A stretch of 64,000 nucleotides of DNA from Legionella bononiensis (GTDB lineage: Bacteria; Pseudomonadota; Gammaproteobacteria; Legionellales; Legionellaceae). Positions 28,222 to 37,590 of this stretch are shown piece after piece; position 1 is the stretch's first letter; each line of letters begins with the position of its first letter. Below the pieces are notes generated by a model. That model was not told the DNA's origin and did not search any database. It was given only the letters and a program-made list of their open reading frames with translations. Location: positions 84,919 through 148,918 of the forward strand of contig NZ_JADOBG010000011.1 of assembly GCF_016786215.1 (NCBI RefSeq), read 5' to 3'. Position numbers and translations under genes: made by a program.

Positions 28222-28615
28222 AGGATCTTCGCTTAAAACATGTTCGCCAAAAAATCAGGAAGCCCAGCAATAAAAAGACAAATGGGCCAAACCATAGTAA
28301 TAATGTAACTGCCTTTACTGGCGGTTTAAAAAGAATAAAATCACCGTACCGGGAAGTCAGGTAGTCATTGATCTCACTATCGCTTTTGCCTTCTTGAACC
28401 AAGTGATAGACCTGTAAACGTAAATCCTTAGCCAATTCGGCATTTGAATCTGCCAAATCCTGGTTCTGACAGACCAAACATCGCAAATCTTTTAATAAAT
28501 GATTAAATTGAGCTTCCTTTCTAGCTGAATCCAGAGGGTATGCGCTGTTGGCAAAACCGACAGGCATGTTCAATAAAATAACTAAACTGAAGCATAATAA
28601 ATAAGCTGCTCTCAT
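28214..28615 (-). CDS. ccmH: Cytochrome c maturation protein CcmH
   Basis: This 133-aa periplasmic thioredoxin-like helical protein is anchored by a C-terminal helix. A signal sequence covers residues 1-22. The LRCLVCQNQ motif places the redox Cys at 46 and 49, which reduce apocytochrome CXXCH sites. Here CcmH is short because the TPR part is the separate gene ccmI. The start shares one base with the ccmG stop (TGATG), preceded by GGAGCAGG; an extended upstream start inside ccmG is less likely. Confidence 0.93.
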   Translation of the reverse strand: MRAAYLLCFSLVILLNMPVGFANSAYPLDSARKEAQFNHLLKDLRCLVCQNQDLADSNAELAKDLRLQVYHLVQEGKSDSEINDYLTSRYGDFILFKPPVKAVTLLLWFGPFVFLLLGFLIFWRTCFKRRSYE

Positions 28616-29148
28616 CAAACCTGCTCCAATTTCTTCATTAGAGGCATTATATCTTTTGACCATACCTCTTGATTCATTATCCCAACATGTCGATAACGAA
28701 TAATACCTTGTTTATCAATAACAAAAGTCTCAGGTGCTCCATAAACGCCTAGATCAATTGCAACCTTGCCTTCGGTATCCTGAGCCACCAGTTTATAAGG
28801 ATTACCCCATTGCTCTAACCACCGCAGTGCATCTGCCGATTTATCTTTATAATTTAACCCGTAAACCGGCACCCCTTCACGTGCCAATTGCAGCATAAAA
28901 ACCTGTTCTTCAACACAGGCTTCACACCAACTGGCCCAGACATTAAGCAAGACGACCTGATTTCGCAATTGACTTGAACTGAATGTCGCCTCAGGATTTT
29001 GGAGTTGCGGTAAAGTAAATTCGGGGACTGTCTTTCCAAGCTGAACCGAGGGTAATTGATGCGGATCTAAAGATAGGCCACGCCAAAGAAAGAAACTCAA
29101 TAATAAAAACAGAACAACTGGAATTATTCTCCATCCAATAGTTTTCAT
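28615..29148 (-). CDS. ccmG: Thiol:disulphide interchange protein CcmG/DsbE
   Basis: This 177-aa membrane-anchored thioredoxin-fold protein has an N-terminal helix at residues 9-23, then the redox motif NVWASWCEACVEEQ with both Cys, the GAPETFVIDKQG cis-Pro region typical of CcmG, and KYR-type end strands. It supplies reductant to CcmH for haem attachment. It overlaps ccmF by 4 bases. Confidence 0.94.
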   Translation of the reverse strand: MKTIGWRIIPVVLFLLLSFFLWRGLSLDPHQLPSVQLGKTVPEFTLPQLQNPEATFSSSQLRNQVVLLNVWASWCEACVEEQVFMLQLAREGVPVYGLNYKDKSADALRWLEQWGNPYKLVAQDTEGKVAIDLGVYGAPETFVIDKQGIIRYRHVGIMNQEVWSKDIMPLMKKLEQV

Positions 29149-31097
29149 GCCTCTAACTCCTGAGCGCGAACAGCAACTGCTTTTCTGCTTTTATAATACC
29201 TTCTATCAGTCAAGGCCAGAAAACCGCCAGCAAGAATCATAAATCCTCCCCCCCAGATCCAGCGTACAAAAGGTTTATAATAAAGTCGTACAGACCAGGA
29301 GTTATCGGTCAGTGGCTCACCCAAAGCGACGTAGATGTCTCTAAATGGGGTCACGTCTATGGCTGACTCAGTCATAGCCATCTGTCCAATAGAGTACACT
29401 CTTTTTTCAGGATAGATCAGACTGGCTTTGTCATTAAGGGTGATTTTAAACTCGGCTCTTGCTCCTTTATAGTTGGGTCCAACCAAATCAGATTGATTAA
29501 TAAATTCTATTTGATATCCAGCAAGAGAAACTTTAGTGCCAGGCGACATCTGGACATCGTCCTGCACTCCATAGGCAGTGGAAACCGCAACACCAATAAC
29601 GGAAGCGGCAACGCCACAATGTGCCACTACCATGCCCCAATAGGCTTGACCAACTCCATCAAGACCTCGTTCCTTGATGCGCCGAATTACGGCATTCAAT
29701 GTACTCAATAAAACCCAGAAGGCCAACATCAAGCCCATTAAGGCTGATCCATCAAAATGGCTGGATGTAACCCACAATAAACCAACAGGTACTACCAGAC
29801 TAACAAGAGCGGTCCAGTTTAGTCTTCTGTATACTGCCCTCCAACCATCACTATTCCACTTTAAATGAATCCCGATACCCATGATCAACAACATCGGGAT
29901 CATCAACGGAACGAATACCGCATTAAAATACGGAGCTCCTACAGAAAGTTTACCCAGTCCCAAACCTTCAACCAATAAGGGATATACTGTACCCATTAGT
30001 ACGGTGAGCATAATGACAACCAGAAAAACGTTGTTTAGGAGTAATGCACTCTCCCGAGACAAAGGACTGGGACTGTTGCCAGTCTGCAGTGTTTGTGCGC
30101 GAAACAAAAACAGGAGTAATGAACCACCAATTACAATCAGCAGAAAACCCAAAATAAACAAGCCACGCTGTGGGTCCACAGCAAAAGCATGCACTGAGGT
30201 TAATACTCCAGAACGAACAAGAAAAGTTCCAATGAGGCTTAAAGAGAACGCAGCAATTGCCAATAGCATGGTCCAGGCTTTAAATTGTTGACGTTGTTCG
30301 GTCACGGCAAGAGAATGAAGCAATGCAGTACCGACTAGCCAGGGCATGAATGAAGCATTCTCAACAGGATCCCAGAACCACCAACCGCCCCAACCTAACT
30401 CTCGGTAGGCCCACCAGCTTCCCAGCGTTATGCCTGCTGTTAAACAACACCAGGCGGCCAAAGTCCATGGCCTGGTCCATTTAGACCAGCTGGCTTCAAC
30501 TTTACCGGCCCACAAAGCAGCAATGGCAAAAGCAAAAGCCACAGAAAAACCGACATACCCCATGTACAACATGGGTGGATGAAACAGGAATCCTGGATCC
30601 TGTAATAATGGATTCAGATCACGCCCCTGAGTATTTAAAACTTGAAATTGGCGTAAAAAAGGATTTGATGTAGTCAATAAAAAGAGAATGAAACCTATAC
30701 TCAGCCATCCCAATACCACCAATACCCGAGTACGCATTTCCTTGTCCAGGCTGGAACTTAAATATCCTACCAGAATCATCCAGAAACTAAGAATAGCGAC
30801 CCATAAAAGCATGGAGCCTTCATGCCCACCCCAGACAGCACAGAGTTTATAAAACCAGGGCAATAAAATACTGGAATTACTCACTACATATAAAACAGAG
30901 AAATCATCACTTAAAAAGCAAAAAGTTAAGCAAATATAGGCAAGACTGACAAACAGAAACTGCAATCCGGCATAGGTTTTAGCTGAATCCATCCAGGCTT
31001 CACGCTTCAGATATAAACCCGCCAAAGGAATTATCGCCAGCATGAGGGCAACAATCAATGCCAGGATTAACGAAAAAAGGCCAATTTCTGCTATCAT
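29145..31097 (-). CDS. ccmF: Haem lyase CcmF
   Basis: This 650-aa multi-pass membrane protein has about 14-15 helices. The haem-handling tryptophan-rich motif is [20 protein letters not shown]; conserved His residues occur in loops ([16 protein letters not shown]). It ligates haem to apocytochromes with CcmH and CcmI. The length is typical. It overlaps ccmE and ccmG by 4 bases each. Confidence 0.96.
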   Translation of the reverse strand: MIAEIGLFSLILALIVALMLAIIPLAGLYLKREAWMDSAKTYAGLQFLFVSLAYICLTFCFLSDDFSVLYVVSNSSILLPWFYKLCAVWGGHEGSMLLWVAILSFWMILVGYLSSSLDKEMRTRVLVVLGWLSIGFILFLLTTSNPFLRQFQVLNTQGRDLNPLLQDPGFLFHPPMLYMGYVGFSVAFAFAIAALWAGKVEASWSKWTRPWTLAAWCCLTAGITLGSWWAYRELGWGGWWFWDPVENASFMPWLVGTALLHSLAVTEQRQQFKAWTMLLAIAAFSLSLIGTFLVRSGVLTSVHAFAVDPQRGLFILGFLLIVIGGSLLLFLFRAQTLQTGNSPSPLSRESALLLNNVFLVVIMLTVLMGTVYPLLVEGLGLGKLSVGAPYFNAVFVPLMIPMLLIMGIGIHLKWNSDGWRAVYRRLNWTALVSLVVPVGLLWVTSSHFDGSALMGLMLAFWVLLSTLNAVIRRIKERGLDGVGQAYWGMVVAHCGVAASVIGVAVSTAYGVQDDVQMSPGTKVSLAGYQIEFINQSDLVGPNYKGARAEFKITLNDKASLIYPEKRVYSIGQMAMTESAIDVTPFRDIYVALGEPLTDNSWSVRLYYKPFVRWIWGGGFMILAGGFLALTDRRYYKSRKAVAVRAQELEA

Positions 31098-31525
31098 GAA
31101 TTCACCTTTTTAGCCAAAGCTGCTTTAACTTCTGGAGGCATATAATTGGCATCGTGTTTTGCTAACACCTGACTGGCTCGAAAATGGTGCAAATCAATGA
31201 CCTCACCTTCGGCGACTATTCCCTGACCTTCCCGAAATAAATCAGGGAGTATACCTTTATAAGTTACAGTGATGGTTTTATTAAAATCTGTAATTTTAAA
31301 TTGAACTTCCAAGCCTTCCTTAGCTCTTATGATACTGTTTTTTTCAACCATTCCCCCTACACGAACAGGATGAGCCAGCGGCGCTTCTCCGGCTATGACC
31401 TGGGTTGGGGTATAAAATAAACTAATATTTTGTCTTAGAGCATATAACACCAGACCAGAGGCTATAGCTAAAATCGACATAAAAAAAAGTATCATGAGTA
31501 ACTTACGCTTTCTTGCCGGGTTCAT
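31094..31525 (-). CDS. ccmE: Haem chaperone CcmE
   Basis: This 143-aa periplasmic OB-fold protein has one N-terminal membrane anchor (residues 9-30). The covalent haem-binding His124 is in [13 protein letters not shown], followed by the conserved Tyr128. [11 protein letters not shown] is the typical strand. It accepts haem from CcmC and passes it to CcmF. It sits just after ccmD in the operon. Confidence 0.96.
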   Translation of the reverse strand: MNPARKRKLLMILFFMSILAIASGLVLYALRQNISLFYTPTQVIAGEAPLAHPVRVGGMVEKNSIIRAKEGLEVQFKITDFNKTITVTYKGILPDLFREGQGIVAEGEVIDLHHFRASQVLAKHDANYMPPEVKAALAKKVNS

Positions 31526-31530
31526 AAATT

Positions 31531-31689
31531 TTATCTCTTAAACCATCGTTGCAGTTTTTGACGAGTACGAGTTTTTTGCCGTTTAATGCCATAAAGATTC
31601 ATTATCAAGACAAAACCAACCAGTCCGTAGGCAGGCCAAACATAAGCAGAATAACCACCCATTGCCAACCATTCAAAAAATGGGTTCAT
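31531..31689 (-). CDS. ccmD: Haem exporter small protein CcmD
   Basis: A 52-residue frame starts with [20 protein letters not shown], followed by one membrane helix ([15 protein letters not shown]) and a basic tail ([17 protein letters not shown]). This is the standard CcmD architecture: an aromatic FxxMGGY-type N-terminus, single helix, positive cytoplasmic end. It helps release holo-CcmE from CcmABC. The ATG shares one base with the ccmC stop (TAATG), and the gene ends 5 bases before ccmE. Confidence 0.93.
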   Translation of the reverse strand: MNPFFEWLAMGGYSAYVWPAYGLVGFVLIMNLYGIKRQKTRTRQKLQRWFKR

Positions 31690-32438
31690 TAACGCTCTCC
31701 TTCGAATTGAATTTTAACCCAGGCTTGTTTCTTTTCCCTGATTAACAATTCATTTCGTGCCTTTTCCAAAATAATCCATAAACAATAGAAGAAAAATCCA
31801 ATCAGAGTAAACAATAATGGATATAACATACTGCTTTCGATTTTAGGTTTTGCAAACGCGGATAAGGTAGCCCCTTGATGCAAAGTATTCCACCAGTACA
31901 CTGAGTAATGAATAATAGGTAAATCAATCAAGCCGACCAAAGTGAGTATTGCAATGATTTTATCTCCGTCTTCCTTATTTTTTACTGCATGATGAGTTGC
32001 TAAAATAGCAGCATAAAGCAATAAAAGGACTAATTCAGACGTCAATCGTGCATCCCAAACCCACCAGGCTCCCCACATGGGCTTACCCCAAATACTGCCA
32101 GTTACCAGCGCGAGAAAAGCCATACAAAGACCCAATTGAGCAACCAGGCTAATCAGCAAACCAGCAATTTTAATACGCCAAACTAAAAGCAAAACGGCCA
32201 AAAAGCCCATCCAGGCATACAGAGCCATTGAGAGGAATGCGCTTGGGACATGTACATAAATTATACGAAACGCATCGCCTTGTTGATAATCAGGTGGAGC
32301 AAATACAAGTCCCCAAATAACACCAATGATTATCGTCAGCAATGCACCTGTCGCTAACCAGGGAATAATTCGCCCTGAAAGAGTGTAAAATGTTTTAGGT
32401 GAGGCTAATTGATATAAAAACTTCCACATAGGAAACAA
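31689..32438 (-). CDS. ccmC: Haem transporter/ligase CcmC
   Basis: This 249-aa membrane protein has six helices and the tryptophan-rich motif WGAWWVWDARLTSELVLLL flanked by conserved His residues (IYVHVPSAFLSM, PIIHYSVYWWNTLH). It loads haem on CcmE. Methionine codons at 32438 and 32429 are both possible starts. It follows ccmB after a 69-base gap in the same operon. Confidence 0.95.
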   Translation of the reverse strand: MFPMWKFLYQLASPKTFYTLSGRIIPWLATGALLTIIIGVIWGLVFAPPDYQQGDAFRIIYVHVPSAFLSMALYAWMGFLAVLLLVWRIKIAGLLISLVAQLGLCMAFLALVTGSIWGKPMWGAWWVWDARLTSELVLLLLYAAILATHHAVKNKEDGDKIIAILTLVGLIDLPIIHYSVYWWNTLHQGATLSAFAKPKIESSMLYPLLFTLIGFFFYCLWIILEKARNELLIREKKQAWVKIQFEGER

Positions 32439-32507
32439 TAAAATCAGAAAAAAGAATCGGATTTTACCATGTCTCAGTGCTTTCGCAAAATATACCGGAC
32501 AGATGCA

Positions 32508-33188
32508 TTAATCGACCTGACTGATTCGAACTACTCCCGAAATAGCATAAGGCAAAAAACCTGCTGCAATTAAGGACATAGCCAGTAATAATGCCAAATA
32601 CCCATTGATTGGCAGTCCCTGCATGGCAATGTTTAAAGTTCCACTGCCAAATATGAGTAAAGGAAGAGTTAAAGGCAATAATATCAATGCCATTAAGGCT
32701 CCCCTTTGATTCACTCCAACACCAAAAGCAGCCGCCAGTGCGCACAGATAGAATAATGCCGGTGTACCGCAGAGCAGACTAAGGACCAATATCCAGGTTT
32801 CCCATACAGAAAAAGAAAATAAAACTGCTACCAAAGGAGACAGCAATAACAAAGGTATCAAATTAAATAACCAATGCGCCAAAACTTTTGCGCTGACTAT
32901 AAGGCTCAGCGATTGACCTGAAACCAGCCATTGCTCGATAACACCGTGTTCATAGTCTTGTTGAAACAGTCTCTCCGCTGAGAGTAACATGGAGAGTAAA
33001 ATAGCCATCCATATTAAACCGGGTGCTATAGTTCTCATCAGCTGAACTTCTGGTCTTATCGTTAAAGGAAAAATAAAGAGCAACATTAAAAAAAATAAAC
33101 AGGAATTAACCAAATATCTGATTTGCCGCATCTGGATTAACCATTCACGCTTGAATTGGGTTACAAATAATACAAAGCAGGAATTCAC
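32508..33188 (-). CDS. ccmB: Haem exporter membrane subunit CcmB
   Basis: This 226-aa protein with six membrane helices is the permease of the CcmAB ABC transporter. Conserved CcmB stretches include FFLMLLFIFPLT, DYEHGVIEQWLVSGQSL and LLLPLTLPLLIFGSG. It overlaps ccmA by 4 bases. Confidence 0.94.
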   Translation of the reverse strand: MNSCFVLFVTQFKREWLIQMRQIRYLVNSCLFFLMLLFIFPLTIRPEVQLMRTIAPGLIWMAILLSMLLSAERLFQQDYEHGVIEQWLVSGQSLSLIVSAKVLAHWLFNLIPLLLLSPLVAVLFSFSVWETWILVLSLLCGTPALFYLCALAAAFGVGVNQRGALMALILLPLTLPLLIFGSGTLNIAMQGLPINGYLALLLAMSLIAAGFLPYAISGVVRISQVD

Positions 33189-33787
33189 AGATGATACTCC
33201 AAATAGTCATTATCGCTTAAAGGCAAATTTTGGTGCGAAGTAAGTAATACCGTGCCGCCTTGTAATCGATGCTGTTCTATTTTATTCATCAGTGTCATCA
33301 GCGCTGTATGATCTAGAGCCACCAAGGGTTCATCCAACAACCATAGTGCTTTATCCGACATCCATAATCGAAGAAGACCCACCTGTCTTCTTTGCCCCGC
33401 AGAAAGCAAACCACAAGGTTGATCTAAAAATCGCTCTAGGTGAAACAGTGCAGCCAGTTCAGTGATATTGGTTTTGTTATCCCCATAATTCAGATCAAAC
33501 AGACAATTTTCTTTCAGGGTAAGGTAAGGGTTTATTCCTGTTTTATGACCTACAAAACATAGTTCTTTTTGATATGCAGCACGTTGTTTGGATATAGGTT
33601 GGCCAGCAAAACAAATCCGACCCTGCGAAGGTTGATGCAATCCCGCGATTAACTTGAGTAAGGTGGTTTTTCCGGCTCCATTGGCCCCTTTCAAATGCAA
33701 TAGTCCACCCTGGGGCACTTTAAAAGAAACATGATGTAACAGAGGTTGTTCCTGGTAATCAAAATCAAGATCGATAACTTCAAGCAT
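33185..33787 (-). CDS. ccmA: Haem exporter ATP-binding subunit CcmA
   Basis: This 200-aa ABC ATPase has Walker A GANGAGKTTLLKLIAGL, the signature LLSAGQRRQVGLLRLWM, and Walker B ALWLLDEPLVALD, with a TSHQNL switch. It drives release of holo-CcmE with CcmBCD. It is the first gene of the nine-gene ccm operon; its upstream region to 33939 carries the promoter, divergent from sohB. Confidence 0.95.
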   Translation of the reverse strand: MLEVIDLDFDYQEQPLLHHVSFKVPQGGLLHLKGANGAGKTTLLKLIAGLHQPSQGRICFAGQPISKQRAAYQKELCFVGHKTGINPYLTLKENCLFDLNYGDNKTNITELAALFHLERFLDQPCGLLSAGQRRQVGLLRLWMSDKALWLLDEPLVALDHTALMTLMNKIEQHRLQGGTVLLTSHQNLPLSDNDYLEYHL

Positions 33788-33884
33788 AGGAGTGTATTTT
33801 TACCATAAAAAGTGAGACTAACTATAAATAAAAGACAAAACAAGTTTTTTAACTCTCAAACCCTTTATTTTCCCGATTTTTGTC

Positions 33885-33913
33885 TTGCGAAGTCCCCCTA
33901 TGATCGCCATAAT
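33885..33913 (+). promoter_or_regulatory. Possible promoter of sohB
   Basis: TTGCGA (33885-33890) and CATAAT (33908-33913) are separated by 17 bases and lie 26 bases before the sohB ATG. The match is moderate. Confidence 0.35.
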
Positions 33914-33939
33914 CTGTTTTATTTATTTAAAGGTCGACA

Positions 33940-34875
33940 ATGGAATTTCTAAGTGAATACGGTATGTTTCTCCTTAAATGCTTTACCCTGGTGATTGCAT
34001 TTTTAATACTCATCGGTGGCATCTTTTCTATAGGCCGTAAACCCAAACCAAAATTGGAAATTACTTCTCTAAATGAACAATATGACCACATTCAGTCGTT
34101 AATGAACAAAGAAATTCTGGGCAAAAAAATAAGTAAGAAGAAAAAAAGTAAAGAAAAACAACCAACTCTATACGTCATTGATTTCAGTGGCGATATAAAA
34201 GCTTCACAAGTCGAACAACTCCGTGAAGAAATTACCTCCATCCTGAGTATCGCCAAACCTGAAGATGAAGTTTTAATAAGATTGGATAGTCCTGGAGGTG
34301 CTGTTAATGGTTATGGGCTTGCAGCGTCTCAATTACAAAGAATACGTGAAAAGAACATTCCTTTGACAGTCAGTATAGATAAAGTAGCTGCAAGCGGAGG
34401 CTATTTAATGGCTTGTGTAGCCAATCAAATTATTGCTGCTCCATTTGCAATCATTGGTTCAATTGGTGTTGTGGCTCAAATCCCTAATTTTCACCGCTGG
34501 CTAAAGAAAAATGATATTGATATTGAATTATTAACTGCTGGTGAATACAAACGAACCTTAACTCTTTTTGCTGAAAATACAGATAAAGGTCGGAAAAAAT
34601 TTCAGGAAGATCTGGAAAAAATACATACTGCATTTAGAGATTATGTTCTAATGAATAGAAGCCAACTGGATATGGATAAGGTTTCCACTGGTGAGCATTG
34701 GCTGGCAACAGATGCGTTTCAACTCAGCCTGGTAGATAAACTTTCCACCAGTGATGAATATCTTGTCGAAAAAATGGGACGCTACAAAGCATTTAAAGTA
34801 ACCGTCCAACCGAAATCAACGTTAATGAATAAACTGCTTAAACCTGCCATGAACTTGATGCATCCCTGGGCTTAA
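33940..34875 (+). CDS. sohB: SohB-type inner-membrane S49 peptidase
   Basis: This 311-aa S49 peptidase has an N-terminal membrane helix (residues 8-30), a SohB N-terminal linker rich in Lys, then the protease core with LDSPGGAVNGYGLAASQL, the nucleophile region VAASGGYLMACVANQIIA, AIIGSIGVV, and the general-base Lys in AGEYKRTLT. It lacks the second domain of SppA, as expected for SohB. It cleaves membrane-associated peptides in the periplasm. An AAAGG site lies near the ATG. Confidence 0.92.
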   Translation: MEFLSEYGMFLLKCFTLVIAFLILIGGIFSIGRKPKPKLEITSLNEQYDHIQSLMNKEILGKKISKKKKSKEKQPTLYVIDFSGDIKASQVEQLREEITSILSIAKPEDEVLIRLDSPGGAVNGYGLAASQLQRIREKNIPLTVSIDKVAASGGYLMACVANQIIAAPFAIIGSIGVVAQIPNFHRWLKKNDIDIELLTAGEYKRTLTLFAENTDKGRKKFQEDLEKIHTAFRDYVLMNRSQLDMDKVSTGEHWLATDAFQLSLVDKLSTSDEYLVEKMGRYKAFKVTVQPKSTLMNKLLKPAMNLMHPWA

Positions 34876-34972
34876 ATGAACAGTTCGGTGTTATGATAAA
34901 GGAAGATCAACAAAAGCTTTAATATGAGTATATAATTATATAATCAATCTATTTTCTGCAAGGGAGTGAAAC

Positions 34973-35230
34973 ATGAGCGATTTTAAATCCAAGCTGCCTG
35001 ATTTTAAAGAATTATCTTCAATGACCAGTAAACTCTTTAAAGGCATAAAGAACAGTGTTGAAGAGATAATTCAAGACTACAAACATAAAAGAGAAAATCA
35101 AGAAGCATCTGGCGAAGAGGTAAAAACTGAAGCCGTTAAGACTGAAGAAGTAAAAACTGCTGAGGTCAAAACTGAAACGACCAAGACAACCGAAAAAACT
35201 GAAGAAGAATCTACTGAGAACAAGCCTTAG
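34973..35230 (+). CDS. Lys/Glu-rich small protein with VKTE repeats
   Basis: This 85-aa protein has a first half that is amphipathic helix-like (FKELSSMTSKLFKGIKNSVEEI). The second half is low complexity, with repeated VKTE units (VKTEAVKTEEVKTAEVKTE) ending in acidic residues, all intrinsically disordered in appearance. AGGGAG seven bases before the ATG supports expression. The stop codon lies inside a terminator-like hairpin. No function is assigned. Confidence 0.7.
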   Translation: MSDFKSKLPDFKELSSMTSKLFKGIKNSVEEIIQDYKHKRENQEASGEEVKTEAVKTEEVKTAEVKTETTKTTEKTEEESTENKP

Positions 35231-35247
35231 TACAAAAACTAAGGCTT
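35222..35247 (+). terminator. Hairpin overlapping the stop of the VKTE-repeat gene
   Basis: AAGCCTTAGT (35222-35231) pairs perfectly with ACTAAGGCTT (35238-35247) around a 6-base loop. Only a weak T-rich tail follows, but the position at a gene end fits transcription termination or message protection. Confidence 0.55.
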
Positions 35248-35326
35248 AATTCCAATTTCACCTGTGACCATACCTCTGCATAATTTCGGTAGTAATTGAT
35301 CCGTGTTAAAACAGGTTCAGAGCAAA

Positions 35327-37294
35327 TCAACTTAAAATTGACGCATTAGTTGGAGTCATTCCAGCTAATTTCGCAGTTTTTCTTATTAAATGACTTTCTT
35401 TTGGATGTAAATAACCAGCTTGCTCTTCAAGTTGAACCAAATCATCATAAATTGTATCAAGCGATTCACGATCCTTCGAAAATATTCGAATCGTACCGTA
35501 AGGATTGTAATCCCCCATTGCCTGTTCGTTTTTTAATCCGCTACTGATTGTTAAAATAAGCTCTAGATTAGGCCGCCTTTCATAGAGTCGCACCAGTGTT
35601 TCATGAATTTCCTGAGTTGTAGCTGAAGTTACATCTATGGCACAAATGCGATCCTTTTTATCAATTAAAGCAATTTCATCCTCCATTTCATCATGTGTAG
35701 TATTGCAATGATTCACATCAAAGAATCCGACATTTGTCTGCACTCTTTTTTTATTTTGATCATGACTGTAATCAATAGGGATTGGATGAGCGGCTAATGC
35801 CTCATCTGTTTCATAATACATTTGACTTGCACTAAATGTCAGATACAAGGGATCAATTTTATATTTGTCATGCAAGTATTTTCTGCTAACGGCATGGATT
35901 AGTTGAATTGCTCTCATCCCTGTTGCAGTAATCAATTTTTTTGCATGAACAGTCTGCGGCTTGCCTTTAATTTCAAGCTCACCTTCATCTTCTGAGTCAG
36001 AGCCATTACCATCCTTAACCGAATTATCCCTCCCAGGCTGAAAAATAAAATTGGCAACCCACGCTTCAAAACAAGAGTGGAAATCTTCAGTCACTTTTTT
36101 ACTGACAAGAGTCTTGATTTCTCTTTTTGTAACTCCCAAGCGCTCTGCCATTTCTTCTGCAAGTGTCCAAAACTCATCATCCACAACTTTTTGGGCCTTA
36201 GCCCATTCATACGATTTTAAATCCTCAGAATCCAATTGAACAGAAAGGGATTGACCATTTAATTTAATGGATTGAAGTACTTTTTTTACTGGCTCTACAA
36301 AAGCTTTATCAAAGGCTTTTGTATCTTTAAATAGATCGTCTAATGGCTTCTCAAGACAGGCATTTTGAATCAAATCGACCAAACATTCTTTAACTACTGA
36401 TTTCCTGAACATTTGACTCGCAAACGATTTGTTTGAGCTATCACCGGGAGCCCATAACGTATCCCAAAGTGTATCTTTAAGACATATGTTTACTGGCTTT
36501 GTTTTTGTTGATTTTTTTTCATTATAATTGTTCAAGGTATTAGTCAATGCCACTGATTTAAATGGAATTTTAAAAGCTTTTGAATTCTTGACAATTTTTT
36601 GCAAATAGATAATTGCATCAATAACGCAATCTGCATAAGGTTTTGGAGTTAATCCAAGATTAACACGCACACTTTCCCCGCACTCTGCAACTGAAGGCCT
36701 CAAACATCCAAAACTGGATCGGTGCACCATTTCAATATTAATTCCTCGTTCATAAGCAAGGGTATTGGCCAGAGCAATTAGATAAACCGATAAGAATTCA
36801 CTCCAAATTTTAGGATTTTTTTCACGAACCGGTTTAGGTAAGGAAAACAAAACGCATGTATAATTATTATCAGCGTTAATCAGAAAATCAGGATCTTTTG
36901 TTTTGACTTGAGCAACAACATAAGCAGCCATTTTTTTTTGCTGCTCTAACAGCCTATCGTACCATAACGCCGGTTCAGAAGTTATTGTCGCCTTTTTTAC
37001 TGGTTTTAAGGCTTTTTTATAGCTCTGAAAATGAAATGGGTTATAAAAATTACCCGTTTTAGGATACATTCCTGTTTTGATTGAATCCTGGTTTCCCTGA
37101 AATTTAAACTGGTCTTTAGTCGTTCCTTCGATTTTTTTAAAATCACTTCTATGGTAAGTAGACCATCGCACTGAATCGTTCATCTCAAATAATGACGGAT
37201 ATCTGCAATGAAATTCTGATCGGGGTAAAAAAACTCGTTCGCTTACTGGTAGTATAGTTCCTGAAGCGCCTCGTTTAATTTGAATAATTTTCAT
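35327..37294 (-). CDS. Orphan 655-aa protein, possible effector
   Basis: This cytoplasmic-type protein of 655 residues has no signal peptide or membrane helix. It starts with MKIIQIKRGASGTILP (ATG at 37294, GAGAG upstream; a GTG at 37309 is also in frame). It is rich in Lys and Asp, contains an acidic linker near residue 440 (NGSDSEDEGELE) and ends in a compact segment with IDVTSATTQEIHETLVRLYERRPNLELILTIS and LVQLEEQAGYLHPKES. I do not recognise a domain. Isolated position, large size and a Glu-containing C-terminus fit Legionella effectors, but this is inference only. It may instead be a genus-specific cytoplasmic protein. Confidence 0.65.
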   Translation of the reverse strand: MKIIQIKRGASGTILPVSERVFLPRSEFHCRYPSLFEMNDSVRWSTYHRSDFKKIEGTTKDQFKFQGNQDSIKTGMYPKTGNFYNPFHFQSYKKALKPVKKATITSEPALWYDRLLEQQKKMAAYVVAQVKTKDPDFLINADNNYTCVLFSLPKPVREKNPKIWSEFLSVYLIALANTLAYERGINIEMVHRSSFGCLRPSVAECGESVRVNLGLTPKPYADCVIDAIIYLQKIVKNSKAFKIPFKSVALTNTLNNYNEKKSTKTKPVNICLKDTLWDTLWAPGDSSNKSFASQMFRKSVVKECLVDLIQNACLEKPLDDLFKDTKAFDKAFVEPVKKVLQSIKLNGQSLSVQLDSEDLKSYEWAKAQKVVDDEFWTLAEEMAERLGVTKREIKTLVSKKVTEDFHSCFEAWVANFIFQPGRDNSVKDGNGSDSEDEGELEIKGKPQTVHAKKLITATGMRAIQLIHAVSRKYLHDKYKIDPLYLTFSASQMYYETDEALAAHPIPIDYSHDQNKKRVQTNVGFFDVNHCNTTHDEMEDEIALIDKKDRICAIDVTSATTQEIHETLVRLYERRPNLELILTISSGLKNEQAMGDYNPYGTIRIFSKDRESLDTIYDDLVQLEEQAGYLHPKESHLIRKTAKLAGMTPTNASILS

Positions 37295-37590
37295 GATTAC
37301 ATCTCTCACAGGATAACAAGCTTTATCCCTAAAGACATAATTATTATTGTTCCATAAGCATTTTATCTGCGGTCATTGTATTACATCTCATGTGTTCTTC
37401 CAATTAATTTCCTGGTTCATTACACGTGCTCTCAATATTTAATTAAAATGGGATCTCCATACCCCCTCCAAGCGCAGCTTGTCCACATTACGTAGGCGTT
37501 TACGGATAATGAAACAAGGTATTATCAACAGACCCTACTTTAACGCTTCTCTGTTACAAACGATTCAGGAGTGCAACAGATGCCAATAGT
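37295..37590. other. Intergenic region upstream of the orphan gene
   Basis: These 296 bases lie between the orphan gene start and the fleQ stop, both minus-strand. The stretch should contain the promoter of the orphan gene and the end of fleQ transcription. No gene, obvious hairpin with a T-run, or repeat was identified. Confidence 0.35.
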
